Assembly: GCA_964650845.1 (NCBI GenBank) | Contig: CAZYXR010000013.1 | Location: forward strand, 1-49,393 | From: UBA7692 sp964650845 | GTDB taxonomy: Bacteria > Bacteroidota > Bacteroidia > Chitinophagales > LD1 | Length of the DNA: 49,393 nucleotides | Reading direction: 5' to 3' | Part shown: positions 9,053-18,112 of the stretch, piece after piece | Numbering within the stretch: position 1 is the stretch's first letter | Layout: every line of letters starts with the position of its first letter | Translations under genes and position numbers: made by a program | The notes under the pieces: generated by a model | Told to the model about the DNA's origin: nothing | Databases searched by the model: none | The model's input: the letters and a program-made list of their open reading frames with translations, nothing else

Positions 9053-9924
9053 TTAGCGCACCAACACTTTGCGTAAAAGTGCACTGCCGCTGTAATCTTT
9101 TTCGCGCAAGCGAAACAATGCTTCAAACTGCTTTTGCAAAGCTGTTTCTACCTTGTTTTTCATCATTAACTGTGTTTCGGGGTCATCAAATTTGGTTTTG
9201 NNNNNNNNNNGAATTTTTTAGTAGAAATTCTTTTGCCAAAGCTGAAGTACAATTTTACCGGTTTGGGAATAATGGTGGGTCCTAAACCTTTTATCAGCGG
9301 AGGCAACAAGTCGCCCCCTTTAAAAATACTATCACTCAAGCCAGTAAATTTTAAAAATTTACCCAAGTTGGTTTCCTGCAAAATTTCGTTGGCATCTTTT
9401 GTAATAGTATAAGCTTCTTCGGCACCCACCGCTGCTACGGGAATAATGTCGTAACCATATTGCATTGCCATGCGCACAAAACCACTTCGGTCGCTCCATT
9501 TCAATACATATTGTTCACCCTTTTTTTTGCATATCTCTTTGGTGCCGCCAGGATACACTAGCAGGTTTTCTTTACGCATCATTATGGCAGCGCAATTTTC
9601 GCGGCTAGCACGCACTACACCTAAACGCTGGCTGATAAAATCGCGCCAAAAAGGAATCTTGTAATGATTGTTATCTGCTAATGAGCGCAAAAAAATCCCT
9701 TTTTTTAAGTACAGTTCAACACCAAATGGATAGCCGTCTAAAACTCCCAAAATTGTGTGGTTGCTTACAAACAATGCCGGCTTTGAAACATCTAACTTTT
9801 CTAAACCGTAAAACTCTGGAGCAAACCAAAGTTTGAAGGGTCGAATAAAGTTTTGCGCCAAGCGTTTTGAAGGGGGCGTAAAATCAAATTTCTTTAACGA
9901 TGTGGTTTTTTTCTTGGTGCTCAT
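9053..9924 (-). CDS. MGAT/DGAT2-like lysophospholipid acyltransferase family protein, with internal gap
   Basis: A membrane-associated acyltransferase of the LPLAT superfamily. The catalytic segment SNHTILGVLDGYPFG is an NH-motif with the Asp seven residues after the His. The later block LLVYPGGTKEI corresponds to the acyl-acceptor motif (more PGG than PEG), and the segment FLRSLADNNHYKIPFW resembles MGAT/DGAT2/TMEM68-type enzymes. The ATG at 9924 (MSTKKK) was chosen because the upstream in-frame sequence is non-conserved leader. The N-run at 9201-9210 breaks the frame: downstream of it the proper frame is TKFDDPETQLMM, ending in LLRKVLVR with a stop at 9053-9055. Substrate is likely a mono- or diacylglycerol or similar lipid (inference). 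Confidence 0.82.
9201..9210. other. assembly gap (10 N)
   Basis: Gap within the acyltransferase gene. Frames on the two sides agree only if the true gap differs from ten bases by a non-multiple of three. Confidence 0.99.
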
Positions 9925-10059
9925 ATTTTGTGAAATGATGTTGTGAATGTACGATTGAACAAACATAGTGTTAATAAACCGGTCATATTTTTTAATTAAA
10001 TGTTTGAAACAGTGAAACGAATAGATAGCTTCGATAAGAATACAGAAAGCAAACGAAAA

Positions 10060-10758
10060 ATGGAGAAAACCATATATCTGATACCCGGTGTTGGAGCAGA
10101 CTTTCGGATTTTCAAAAACTTGCATTTTCCTGAAAATTGCGAAGTAGTACACTTAAAGTGGGTAGAAAATAAACAAGGCGAAAGCATTCAATCTTATGCA
10201 AAGCGTTTGTTACCTCAGATAAAGAAAGATACAATTCCGGTATTGGTGGGCATGAGTTTTGGTGGCATTATTGCTATTGAGCTTTCTAAACTCATCAAGC
10301 CGGCCAAAACGATTTTAATTTCTAGCATTAGAAATAAAACTGAACGACCCTTAAAGTTTTCTCTTCTCAGGCGTTTTCCGCTTCACCGTTTTATACCGGG
10401 CACGGTTGTAGCTAAAGTAAATTTTTGGTGGAGTTGGGCATTGGGCGATTTAACCCGCAAAGACAAGCAAATGATTTCTGAAATGATTGAAGATATTGAT
10501 ATTGCATTCAATGAATGGGCGGCACATCAGGCAATATCGTGGCAAAACGAGCACGAGCCCGATAACTTGGTGCAAATTCATGGAACTAAGGATACCATTT
10601 TTCCGCATATATATATTAGCAAAGAGGCTCATATTATTAAAGGAGGAACTCACTGGATGGTAGTAAATCGAGCCAAAGAAATCAGCAATATCATACGCAA
10701 GGAGCTTGCCGAGCAAAAAATTATCAAACGCATAGAGGGTGTGCAAAAAGCTGCATAG
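10060..10758 (+). CDS. alpha/beta hydrolase
   Basis: A 232-residue cytosolic alpha/beta hydrolase. The start at 10060 (MEKTIYLIPGVGAD) begins directly with the first core strand and oxyanion loop; an in-frame ATG 20 codons upstream adds only charged residues. The nucleophile elbow is GMSFGG (Ser66), the probable acid is in IHGTKDTIFP, and the catalytic His is in GGTHWMV. The cap region has two Trp-rich segments (NFWWSWALGD). The gene is divergent from the acyltransferase and about 110 bases ahead of rpsU. Substrate unknown. Confidence 0.85.
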   Translation: MEKTIYLIPGVGADFRIFKNLHFPENCEVVHLKWVENKQGESIQSYAKRLLPQIKKDTIPVLVGMSFGGIIAIELSKLIKPAKTILISSIRNKTERPLKFSLLRRFPLHRFIPGTVVAKVNFWWSWALGDLTRKDKQMISEMIEDIDIAFNEWAAHQAISWQNEHEPDNLVQIHGTKDTIFPHIYISKEAHIIKGGTHWMVVNRAKEISNIIRKELAEQKIIKRIEGVQKAA

Positions 10759-10816
10759 AGCAACTTTAACAGAACTTTTCGCTTAAATGGAGAAAAACTC
10801 TTTCGCAAAAAATATT

Positions 10817-10845
10817 TTGGTATTAGTTCAGAATAACTATATTCG
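10817..10845 (+). promoter_or_regulatory. putative Bacteroidetes promoter of rpsU
   Basis: TTG (10817-10819), 18 bases, then TATATTCG (10838-10845), close to the Bacteroidetes -33 TTG / -7 TAnnTTTG pattern with one mismatch. It lies 25 bases before the rpsU start codon. Confidence 0.5.
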
Positions 10846-10870
10846 CGCCTCCAAAAACAAATAAAAGAAT

Positions 10871-11065
10871 ATGCTAATAGTTGACGCTCGCGAATCTGAA
10901 AGTATTGACCGCGCTCTCAAAAAGTACAAAAAGAAGTTTGAAAAAGCAGGCATCTTGCGCGAATTGCGCGACCGTCAGGTTTTTACAAAGAAAAGCGTTA
11001 CCCGTAGAAATCAGGTTATTCGCGCTGCTTATCACGAAAAAATTAAACGTGAAGAGTTAGGATAA
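10871..11065 (+). CDS. rpsU: 30S ribosomal protein S21
   Basis: S21 is a small basic protein of the 30S subunit that sits near the anti-Shine-Dalgarno end of 16S rRNA. The 64-residue protein has the expected layout: MLIVDARESESIDRALKKYK, then a kinked helix-helix with RELRDRQVFTKKSVTRR. The length and N-terminus are typical of Bacteroidetes S21. It is monocistronic here, with its own candidate promoter and a strong intrinsic terminator 25 bases after the stop. Confidence 0.97.
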   Translation: MLIVDARESESIDRALKKYKKKFEKAGILRELRDRQVFTKKSVTRRNQVIRAAYHEKIKREELG

Positions 11066-11089
11066 GCCTAATTTCATGTATAGATATTT

Positions 11090-11124
11090 AAAAGCCCGTT
11101 GATTAGAATCAACGGGCTTTTTAT
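11090..11124 (+). terminator. intrinsic terminator of rpsU
   Basis: A 14-bp perfect stem (aaaagcccgttgat / atcaacgggctttt) with a four-base loop, followed by T residues. The A-tract on the 5' side would also let it work from the other strand. Confidence 0.92.
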
Positions 11125-11157
11125 TTGTAGCTAATAATTAAAATTGAAAACGAACGG

Positions 11158-11451
11158 CTAATAAACTTTTACCTCCAACACTGCGCACACCGGAATTTTG
11201 GCTCCGCCCTTGAGTAAAATCAATTCTTCTGTCAATGCAAGAATTACCCCGTGTAGTTCAACTGTTCCATCTTCTGTAACAGTTTGCATCTGTACTTTTT
11301 TGCCATAATTGTTGCCTAAAACCATTGCTAAATACAAAGTGTCTTTGCGCAATTCTCGGTGGTAGGCATTTTCCAATACCTCCTCTTTGGCAAACTTGTA
11401 AGCTACTGTTGATGTTGTAATATTTGTTACTTCTTTCACGGGTGGTTGCAC
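11158..11451 (-). CDS. small hypothetical protein
   Basis: A 97-residue protein that I do not recognise. It has no signal peptide. The N-terminal half is charged and helical (EEVLENAYHRELRKDTLY); the C-terminal half is beta-like with regularly spaced hydrophobics (MQTVTEDGTVELHGVILAL, then IPVCAVLEVKVY), suggesting a small SH3- or Sm-like barrel. It is convergent with rpsU, with the terminator hairpin between them, and divergent from the CoA-binding gene. Its reality rests on good codon use, a clean start and the tight fit between neighbours. Confidence 0.6.
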   Translation of the reverse strand: MQPPVKEVTNITTSTVAYKFAKEEVLENAYHRELRKDTLYLAMVLGNNYGKKVQMQTVTEDGTVELHGVILALTEELILLKGGAKIPVCAVLEVKVY

Positions 11452-11575
11452 TATGAACGGTGCGAATGTGTATCACGAAGATTTGTTCTGCTATTCTATT
11501 TATCCACCTTGTGTGGGCGAAAGCGGAAATATGTATTACTTCGTGAACTATTTTTAAAAATTGCATGTGAGTTTT

Positions 11576-11938
11576 ATGAATAAAAAAACTATTGTGTTGG
11601 GAGCCTCAGAAAAGCCGGATAGATATAGCAATAAAGCCGTTCGTTTGTTGCGCAGCTTTCAGCACGATGTGCTCGCTGTGGGGGCTGCGGTAGGGCAAGT
11701 TGAAGATGTGCGCATCGAAACAAAATTTCCTATTGGCGAAAGAGTACACACACTAACAATGTATTTGAACCCAACGCTACAAAAGCAATATTACGATAGC
11801 ATATTATCATTGAAACCATTGCGCATTATTTTCAACCCGGGCACAGAAAACGAAGAGTTGAAACGATTGGCAGAGAATGCCGGTATTAAAACTGAAAATG
11901 CCTGTACATTAGTGTTGTTGAACACAGGGCAGTATTAA
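11576..11938 (+). CDS. CoA-binding (Rossmann-fold) domain protein
   Basis: A 120-residue single-domain protein of the CoA_binding_2 family. The N-terminus KKTIVLGASEKPDRYSNKAV is the typical nucleotide-binding loop of these small proteins (YccU type). The central LKPLRIIFNPGTENEEL and the C-terminal NACTLVLLNTGQY also fit. The ATG at 11576 is preferred; a TTG five codons upstream is possible. Members bind coenzyme A but their role is unsettled. It precedes the dienoyl-CoA-reductase-like gene in the same orientation, 50 bases away, so a link to acyl-CoA metabolism is plausible. Confidence 0.85.
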   Translation: MNKKTIVLGASEKPDRYSNKAVRLLRSFQHDVLAVGAAVGQVEDVRIETKFPIGERVHTLTMYLNPTLQKQYYDSILSLKPLRIIFNPGTENEELKRLAENAGIKTENACTLVLLNTGQY

Positions 11939-11988
11939 AAAAAGAGTAAAAGCATCAACAGTAATTCAATCATCATCAATAGAAAAAC

Positions 11989-12867
11989 ATGTATAACGAA
12001 CCAATGTTGCGCGATAACGCGCTGAAAGGAAAAACAATAATTATCACAGGAGGTGGTACAGGACTTGGTAAATCTATGACGCGATATTTTTTGCAGTTAG
12101 GAGCCAACGCTGTTATTACAAGCCGTAGAATAGAAGTGTTGGAACAAACGGCCAAAGAGTTGGAAACAGAAACAGGCGGAAGGGTGCTTGCCGTAGCTTG
12201 CGATGTGCGCGATTATGCTCAAGTGGAAGCTATGATTCAAAAAGCCAACGAAACTTTTGGCGAAGTACATGCTTTGGTAAATAATGCTGCGGGTAACTTT
12301 GTGTCGCCAACCGAAAGGTTAAGCGCCAACGCGTTTAAATCTGTTATTGGCATAGTGTTGGAAGGCAGCATCAATAATACCCTTGCACTTGGCAAACATT
12401 GGATAAAAAATAATCAAACAAACCGTGCTGTGTTAAACATTGTAACCACTTATGCTTGGACGGGAAGTGCCTTTGTTGTTCCATCTGCAACTGCAAAAGC
12501 AGGAGTGTTGGCACTTACACAGTCGCTTGCTGTAGAGTGGGCAAAATATGGTATTAGAATGAATGCAATTGCACCGGGCCCATTTCCAACCAAAGGCGCG
12601 TGGGATAGATTGGTGCCTGAGCCTTTTCGCGAACGATTTAGCATGGAAAAAGAAGTGCCATTAAAAAGGTCGGGCGAGCATCAAGAGTTGGCCAATTTGG
12701 CAGCGTATCTTGTTTCTGATTATGCTTCATACATTAATGGCGAGGTGGTAACTATTGATGGTGGCGAGTGGCTTCAAGGTGCGGGAGAATTCAACTTTTT
12801 GGAGGGTGTAACCAAAGAAGAGTGGGATATGATTGAAATGATGTCGCGCAAGGCAAAGAGCGAGTAG
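11989..12867 (+). CDS. SDR family oxidoreductase, 2,4-dienoyl-CoA reductase (DECR)-like
   Basis: A 292-residue short-chain dehydrogenase. Features: cofactor loop TGGGTGLGKS, NNAAGNFVSPTERLS, a TTYAWTGSAFVVPSATAKAG block, and GPFPTKGA. It lacks the classical YxxxK; instead the Tyr lies in TTYAW and the Lys in ATAKAG, as in mitochondrial 2,4-dienoyl-CoA reductase, and the C-terminus GEFNFLEGVTKEEWD also matches that group. It should reduce 2,4-dienoyl-CoA intermediates of unsaturated fatty acid oxidation with NADPH. It follows the CoA-binding protein in a likely operon. Confidence 0.88.
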   Translation: MYNEPMLRDNALKGKTIIITGGGTGLGKSMTRYFLQLGANAVITSRRIEVLEQTAKELETETGGRVLAVACDVRDYAQVEAMIQKANETFGEVHALVNNAAGNFVSPTERLSANAFKSVIGIVLEGSINNTLALGKHWIKNNQTNRAVLNIVTTYAWTGSAFVVPSATAKAGVLALTQSLAVEWAKYGIRMNAIAPGPFPTKGAWDRLVPEPFRERFSMEKEVPLKRSGEHQELANLAAYLVSDYASYINGEVVTIDGGEWLQGAGEFNFLEGVTKEEWDMIEMMSRKAKSE

Positions 12868-12874
12868 TGCAAAA

Positions 12875-13492
12875 CTACTTCACCAAATAACTTTCGTAAG
12901 GCAAACGTGTGGCAATGGAGCGGGCAAGCGTAAGTTCATCGGTGTATTCTAATTCACCGCCAAAAGAAACACCTCGGGCAATGGATGTTACCTTGATATT
13001 GAAAGGTTGAATTTTTTTTGAAACATAAAAAATTGTGGTGTCGCCATCCATGGTTGGGCTTAGAGCCATTATTACTTCGCGTACCGTTCCTGCCTCAATT
13101 CTTTTTACTAAGGTGCTTATGTTTAACTCATCGGGACCAACCCCGTCAATGGGCGAAATTAAACCTCCCAAAACATGGTAAACTCCTTGATAAACGCCTG
13201 TGTTTTCAATAGCAATTACTTCGCGTAAACTTTCTACCACGCACACCATTCCATGGTCGCGCATGGTGTTGTTGCAAATGCTGCAAGTAGCGTCATCACT
13301 CACGTTGTGGCAAGTACTGCAAAATTGAATTCCTGCTCGCATATTGCCAATGATGCTGCTGAATAACTCAACTTTTGTAGTGTCTTGTTTCAACAGATGT
13401 AGCACTAAGCGCAGGGCGGTTTTTTCGCCAATGCCGGGTAGTTTTTTAAACTCAGCTACTGCCGCTGCAATATGTTTTGATGGGTAATTCAT
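12875..13492 (-). CDS. recR: recombination mediator RecR
   Basis: RecR works with RecO (and RecF) to load RecA at gaps during recombinational repair. The 205-residue protein has an N-terminal HhH (EFKKLPGIGEKTALRL), a C4 zinc finger (CSTCHNVSDDATCSIC) and a Toprim domain beginning MVCVVESLREVIAIE, ending in the usual C-terminal Walker B-like region. Length and order are normal. It is convergent with the SDR gene, with seven bases between stops. Confidence 0.97.
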   Translation of the reverse strand: MNYPSKHIAAAVAEFKKLPGIGEKTALRLVLHLLKQDTTKVELFSSIIGNMRAGIQFCSTCHNVSDDATCSICNNTMRDHGMVCVVESLREVIAIENTGVYQGVYHVLGGLISPIDGVGPDELNISTLVKRIEAGTVREVIMALSPTMDGDTTIFYVSKKIQPFNIKVTSIARGVSFGGELEYTDELTLARSIATRLPYESYLVK

Positions 13493-13633
13493 CTAAATTG
13501 TTCGTATCGGCAAACGTATGCAAATTTCATAATCTTAGCACATCTCAAATGCTCCCATTTTTAGATTTTTTACCACCATTATTTTCTACAAATAAAGAGT
13601 TCAAGTTACTATTGATTATAAAACACTCACAAT

Positions 13634-16078
13634 ATGAATTTACTTTTATTCATACTACCATTACTTGAAGTGGTAAACAGTTCTACACAAATACAAAATT
13701 TTTCTGCCGTAAAGCCCGAAAGTACCGTAGAGGGAACAGTTGCAGATTCAATAAACAACCAACCGGTAGCTTTTGCTTATGTTGTTTTGAACGCTGTTGC
13801 AAATCAGCAATCAACCTACAATGCTATCACCGATGAGCAAGGAAAATTTGTTTTTAGTGGTGTAAAACAAGGGCGATACAGAATACAAATTTCGTTGATG
13901 GGATATAAGCAGGCTGCGGCTACAGAGTTTGATGTAGCAGAAAATGCAATAGTGAAATTGAATGCCATAAATGTTTCGCCTACGGCAACTGTGCTGAAAG
14001 AGACGGAGATAGTAGTGCAAAAGCCTTACATAAAAACAGAGGCAGGAAAAATGATTTTGGATGTAGAAAAGAGTGATATAAACCAAACCGGCACTGCACT
14101 GGAAGTGTTGCAAAATACACCAACAGTAAGTGTGGGGCAAACTGGCGATGTGAGTGTGAAAGGCAGGCAAGGTGTTCGTTTTTTGATTGATGGAAAGCCG
14201 GCACCGGCTGCGCAAAACGACCCTGAGTCATTTTTGCGCTCAGTTCCGGCTGGTTCAATTGCACAGGTTGAAGTAATTACAAATCCTGGTGCTAAATACG
14301 ATGCCGAAGGCTCTGCGGCAATCATCAATATTAAACTCAAAAAGAGTGTCAAGGCTGGTTTTAATGGCAAGGTGAATGCCGGAGTAGGAACTCCTTTTAA
14401 TAAGTTTAATGGAGGGCTAAATGTGAATTATCGCAACAAGCATTTGAATGTTTTTGGCAACTATTCTTTTAATGATAATCGCAGTAATAATAAGTGGGAA
14501 GAAAAACGACAAGTGGTAGACGGCAGTAGTTTCTACAATATTCACAACATCAATAAAGGACGCGACAGACGTTCGGGGCATAATTTAAAAGCTGGTGTTG
14601 ATTGGTATGTAAAGCCCGAGCATACACTTTCGTTCACCACTACATTTAATCATGGTATTGGTGGCGGCCCGTGGAATACTGAAAATTCCATTAGTAATAA
14701 TGCCGGAGTGCTGCAAACGGTTTCGAAATCGCAGGCAAACTACGCTGGCAAAAAAGTAGAATTTACCAATGCCCTCAGCTATCAGTATCAGCAAGATTCA
14801 GGAAAGTTGAAGTGGACGGCAGATGTGTTGCACACACGTTTGCAACGTACTGGTGTAAATGAAAGTAATTATGTTTTATACAATGCAATGGGCACTCCGG
14901 TAGCTGGTGCAGATGGAGGTGTGAGCAATAATTCAGTTACCACGGTTGATAACATCACGGCACTCACCGATGGCGAAATTAACTTTGCTAATAATGCCGG
15001 AACACTTTCGGTTGGAGTGAAGAATGAAACCAACTTGAGTCGCAACGATAACCAAACTTGGCGCACCGCAAATGCAGTAACTTACAAAGATTCGCTTGCA
15101 AGTTTTTTCTTTCGTTATTACGAAAATATCGCGGCCGCATACTTTACTTATGGTAACCGTTTCGGCTTGTTCAGCTTCAATCTTGGTTGTCGTGCAGAGC
15201 ATACCTACATTGCTTCGCAACTTTCGGGTGTAAGCCAAAATTATATCAGCTTTTTTCCTAACGCTACACTTTTGTTCGATTTTAAAAAGCAACAAACACT
15301 TTCGTTTTCTTATGGTAGAAGAATTGGCCGCCCTTCATTCTATCAACTCAACAATTTTTTTACGCCCTACGATCAATACACGCTCGAAGAAGGCAACCCA
15401 TTATTGCGCCCACAATTCACTAATACTGTAACTGCCGAGTATTCAACTCAATTCAAACAAAACTCGCTGTACACAAATTTTAGTTTCAATCACACCTCTG
15501 GTTTAATGGAACAGATAAGCTACTTGGATGGTAACAGCGTAATGCGCCAAAAGTGGATAAATGCAGGAACATTCAGCACACTCAACTTAGAATTTGGAGG
15601 CAATTTTCAACCTGTGAAATGGTGGAGTATGAGTTTGAATGTAGGAGCGCGACAATTGTTTTTTGATGTGCAAGTAACAGATACTGCAATCAAGAAAGCG
15701 GCTTTTGTGGCCGATTTGTGGATGTCGCACAATTTTAAAATGCCGTGGAAACTACAACTGCAATTGCAAGGAAATGTAAACTCTGGATGGCCGGGGGCGC
15801 AAAGCACTTCAAAGCCAATGGGGCAATTAGATGTTACATTAAAAAGAAGTTTCCTAAACGATAATCTTACTGTTGCGCTTAGCTGTCGCGATGTAACCAA
15901 CACAAATTTTTGGAAAGGCGAAACGGTAGCGCCAACCTTTGTGAGCAATGGGTTTTGGAAGCCCGAATCGCGCATTGGTTACTTAACTGTTAGCTACAAT
16001 TTTGGAGGTAGAGATGCAGCACCTGCCAGAAGAAGTATAGAAAATCAACGCTTGAGCGGAGGTGGTGGCAGGGGATAG
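13634..16078 (+). CDS. TonB-dependent receptor-like outer membrane protein (OMP_b-brl_3 family)
   Basis: An 814-residue outer membrane receptor. After a short signal peptide it has a carboxypeptidase-regulatory-like domain (VEGTVADSINNQPVAFAYVV, residues about 33-52), a plug (LEVLQNTPTVSV, then GRQGVRFLIDGKPAP and VEVITNPGAKYDAEGS) and a beta-barrel of the outer-membrane beta-barrel family ending in LTVSYNFGG. The C-terminus continues with a Gly/Arg-rich tail (LSGGGGRG), longer than a standard last strand. No SusD partner is adjacent, so this is not a classical SusCD pair; the substrate is unknown. Confidence 0.88.
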   Translation: MNLLLFILPLLEVVNSSTQIQNFSAVKPESTVEGTVADSINNQPVAFAYVVLNAVANQQSTYNAITDEQGKFVFSGVKQGRYRIQISLMGYKQAAATEFDVAENAIVKLNAINVSPTATVLKETEIVVQKPYIKTEAGKMILDVEKSDINQTGTALEVLQNTPTVSVGQTGDVSVKGRQGVRFLIDGKPAPAAQNDPESFLRSVPAGSIAQVEVITNPGAKYDAEGSAAIINIKLKKSVKAGFNGKVNAGVGTPFNKFNGGLNVNYRNKHLNVFGNYSFNDNRSNNKWEEKRQVVDGSSFYNIHNINKGRDRRSGHNLKAGVDWYVKPEHTLSFTTTFNHGIGGGPWNTENSISNNAGVLQTVSKSQANYAGKKVEFTNALSYQYQQDSGKLKWTADVLHTRLQRTGVNESNYVLYNAMGTPVAGADGGVSNNSVTTVDNITALTDGEINFANNAGTLSVGVKNETNLSRNDNQTWRTANAVTYKDSLASFFFRYYENIAAAYFTYGNRFGLFSFNLGCRAEHTYIASQLSGVSQNYISFFPNATLLFDFKKQQTLSFSYGRRIGRPSFYQLNNFFTPYDQYTLEEGNPLLRPQFTNTVTAEYSTQFKQNSLYTNFSFNHTSGLMEQISYLDGNSVMRQKWINAGTFSTLNLEFGGNFQPVKWWSMSLNVGARQLFFDVQVTDTAIKKAAFVADLWMSHNFKMPWKLQLQLQGNVNSGWPGAQSTSKPMGQLDVTLKRSFLNDNLTVALSCRDVTNTNFWKGETVAPTFVSNGFWKPESRIGYLTVSYNFGGRDAAPARRSIENQRLSGGGGRG

Positions 16079-16185
16079 ATCCTCATTTTTTGCGTTTATA
16101 ACCATTAGTCGAATTGTATTTTACCGATTCGGTATTTTGAGATTTTAAAAACTATTAGCACCTTTCACAACTGAAAAAATAATAG

Positions 16186-18021
16186 ATGAACGAGCAGGAA
16201 GTTAAGACGAAAATGTTGGGTTATGCTGCTAAAGCATGGGGATTTTCGGATGCGGCAATCGAAAACTCTTTCGATCCATTAGTTAGTTTATTGCTTGGTG
16301 CCGGAGCCCACGAAATCAGTAAAGTGTATCATGAAATTCACTCTACCGAAAGCCGATTGTTGTTGAAGTTGACTCAGTTGCTCACCCCGGATGTTTTAAC
16401 AGGTGCAGCACCCGCGCATTCCTTGTGTCATGCCACTCCGGTTGATGTAGATGGCTCTACAAATACGTTGCAACATTTCTATTTTCAAAGAAAGATTGAA
16501 ACCCGTTTTGGTAGAGATGAAATGGAGGATGTTTTTTTTACGCCTGCCGGAAGTTTTTCGCTTGTTGCTGCCGAGGTGCGCATGCAGGCTTCGGGTAATA
16601 AACTGTTTGCTTATAAAGCTGCTTTGTCGAAAGAAACTGCATCAACTGCAGATAACAATAACTCGCTCGTAAACAGAATTTGGATTGGGGTAGAGGCTCT
16701 CGAAGATTGGAAGTATGTAAGTGAATTGTCGTTGTTTTTTGAGCACAGAAATCCTGCTGAAGCAAATACATTTTACCGCGATTTGGCATCTGCTACTTTT
16801 ATGTGCAATGGCAGAGTGCTGGATGTAAAAGTGGGGCTTGAAGATAAGCGCAGCAGTAATAAAACATTGCACAAAAAATTGGTGGAAGGTCATTACAACA
16901 TTACTGCTCAAAATGAAGAGCATGTGGTGTCGTTTTACAATCGGCAGTTTGTAAATGTTATATTGCCCGAAGATTTGATGGGCGGGAGTGAGGCATTGTT
17001 GCCCGACCATCCGGAGGAAGCTTTTCCGGTAACTGCATTTCAAAAAATAGCCAAGAAACTACTTTGGATAAGTGTTGATATTCCGGCAAAAAGCAAAAAA
17101 TATTCTTTGTCGGATGTTGTGTGTGCATTGAATTGTTTTCCAGTAATCAACAGAAAGAAAGAGGAGTTTACTTATAGCTTACACGATAAGCATACTATTA
17201 TTGCATTACAGTCGCCAGGAAGGTTTTTGGATATTATAGATGTGCATTCGCAGAATGATGTGCCGTATTTTGAAACCGCAATCAGCAATCCATCGCAGGC
17301 AGAAGCAGGTAGTTATCTTTTGCGCCACAGTGGCATCGGTCGTTTTGATAAACGTAATGCGCTTGAAATGACCGAATATATGCTGCAGTTATTGCGCGAT
17401 GAAAGCGCCTCCTTTTCGGCATTGGGGAAAGACCTGGTTGAGTCGCAGGTAAAGCAAGTAAATCAATTGATTTCTGCCATTGATCAACGTGTAGAGATGG
17501 CTAAGAAAACAGGCGATGAATCGTTTAGTTATTTAATAGTAAACGCACTTAATTTTCCTGAAAATATTTTTGTGCAGTATTGGCACACCAATGCAGAATC
17601 GGCCAATCAAGTTCGGCCTGGCACGAAATTGAATTCCTATCAAGGCAGTGCATTTATGCGCGATAGTGTTTACTTAATGACATCTTCAACAGGTGGCAGG
17701 AATTCGCTTTCACCAATTGAAAGCGTTTCGGTTTACAAAAATGCAGTGCTTACCCGTCAACGTATTGTTACACCAAAAGATATAGAAACTGCATGTTTTA
17801 TGATTGGTGGCAGCAATCTCCTAAATGTAAAGATTGAAAAGGGTGTAACAATAGAACCCGGTACAGAAGGAAATTATGTGCGTTGTATCAATGTGAATCT
17901 GCATTTTAAACCAAATGCAATTCAAGCAGAAGAAGCCATGTTGGCGGGGCGCGAAATTCAAACTTATTTAGAGAATCACTCAAGCGGCATGTATCCGTTT
18001 AATGTGGTGGTTGAAAATTGA
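16186..18021 (+). CDS. tssF: type VI secretion baseplate subunit TssF, T6SS(iii) type
   Basis: A 611-residue TssF (VasA) homologue. The N-terminus carries the family signature seen in Bacteroidetes T6SS(iii): KTKMLGYAAKAWGFSD, FDPLVSLLLGAGAHEIS, then LLKLTQLLTPDVLTGAAPAH. The C-terminal SVSVYKNAVLTRQRIVTPKD, with KDIETACF, is also characteristic. TssF forms the baseplate wedge with TssE, TssG and TssK. No other T6SS gene lies within the window: upstream is a TonB receptor, downstream a convergent acylase. The gene is full length and intact, so it is either part of a dispersed T6SS or a leftover. Confidence 0.85.
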   Translation: MNEQEVKTKMLGYAAKAWGFSDAAIENSFDPLVSLLLGAGAHEISKVYHEIHSTESRLLLKLTQLLTPDVLTGAAPAHSLCHATPVDVDGSTNTLQHFYFQRKIETRFGRDEMEDVFFTPAGSFSLVAAEVRMQASGNKLFAYKAALSKETASTADNNNSLVNRIWIGVEALEDWKYVSELSLFFEHRNPAEANTFYRDLASATFMCNGRVLDVKVGLEDKRSSNKTLHKKLVEGHYNITAQNEEHVVSFYNRQFVNVILPEDLMGGSEALLPDHPEEAFPVTAFQKIAKKLLWISVDIPAKSKKYSLSDVVCALNCFPVINRKKEEFTYSLHDKHTIIALQSPGRFLDIIDVHSQNDVPYFETAISNPSQAEAGSYLLRHSGIGRFDKRNALEMTEYMLQLLRDESASFSALGKDLVESQVKQVNQLISAIDQRVEMAKKTGDESFSYLIVNALNFPENIFVQYWHTNAESANQVRPGTKLNSYQGSAFMRDSVYLMTSSTGGRNSLSPIESVSVYKNAVLTRQRIVTPKDIETACFMIGGSNLLNVKIEKGVTIEPGTEGNYVRCINVNLHFKPNAIQAEEAMLAGREIQTYLENHSSGMYPFNVVVEN

Positions 18022-18112
18022 TAGCGATTAATTTTCGGTAGAATTTCTGAAATAAAAAGTGCAGCAATTTCAATTTCTGTTTCTGCTGCTATCGCATTGG
18101 TTCAGAGTACAA

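Noticed and set aside
14026..14370. Minus-strand frames inside the TonB receptor gene
   Set aside because: Antisense shadows; the + strand protein is continuous with recognisable plug and barrel motifs.
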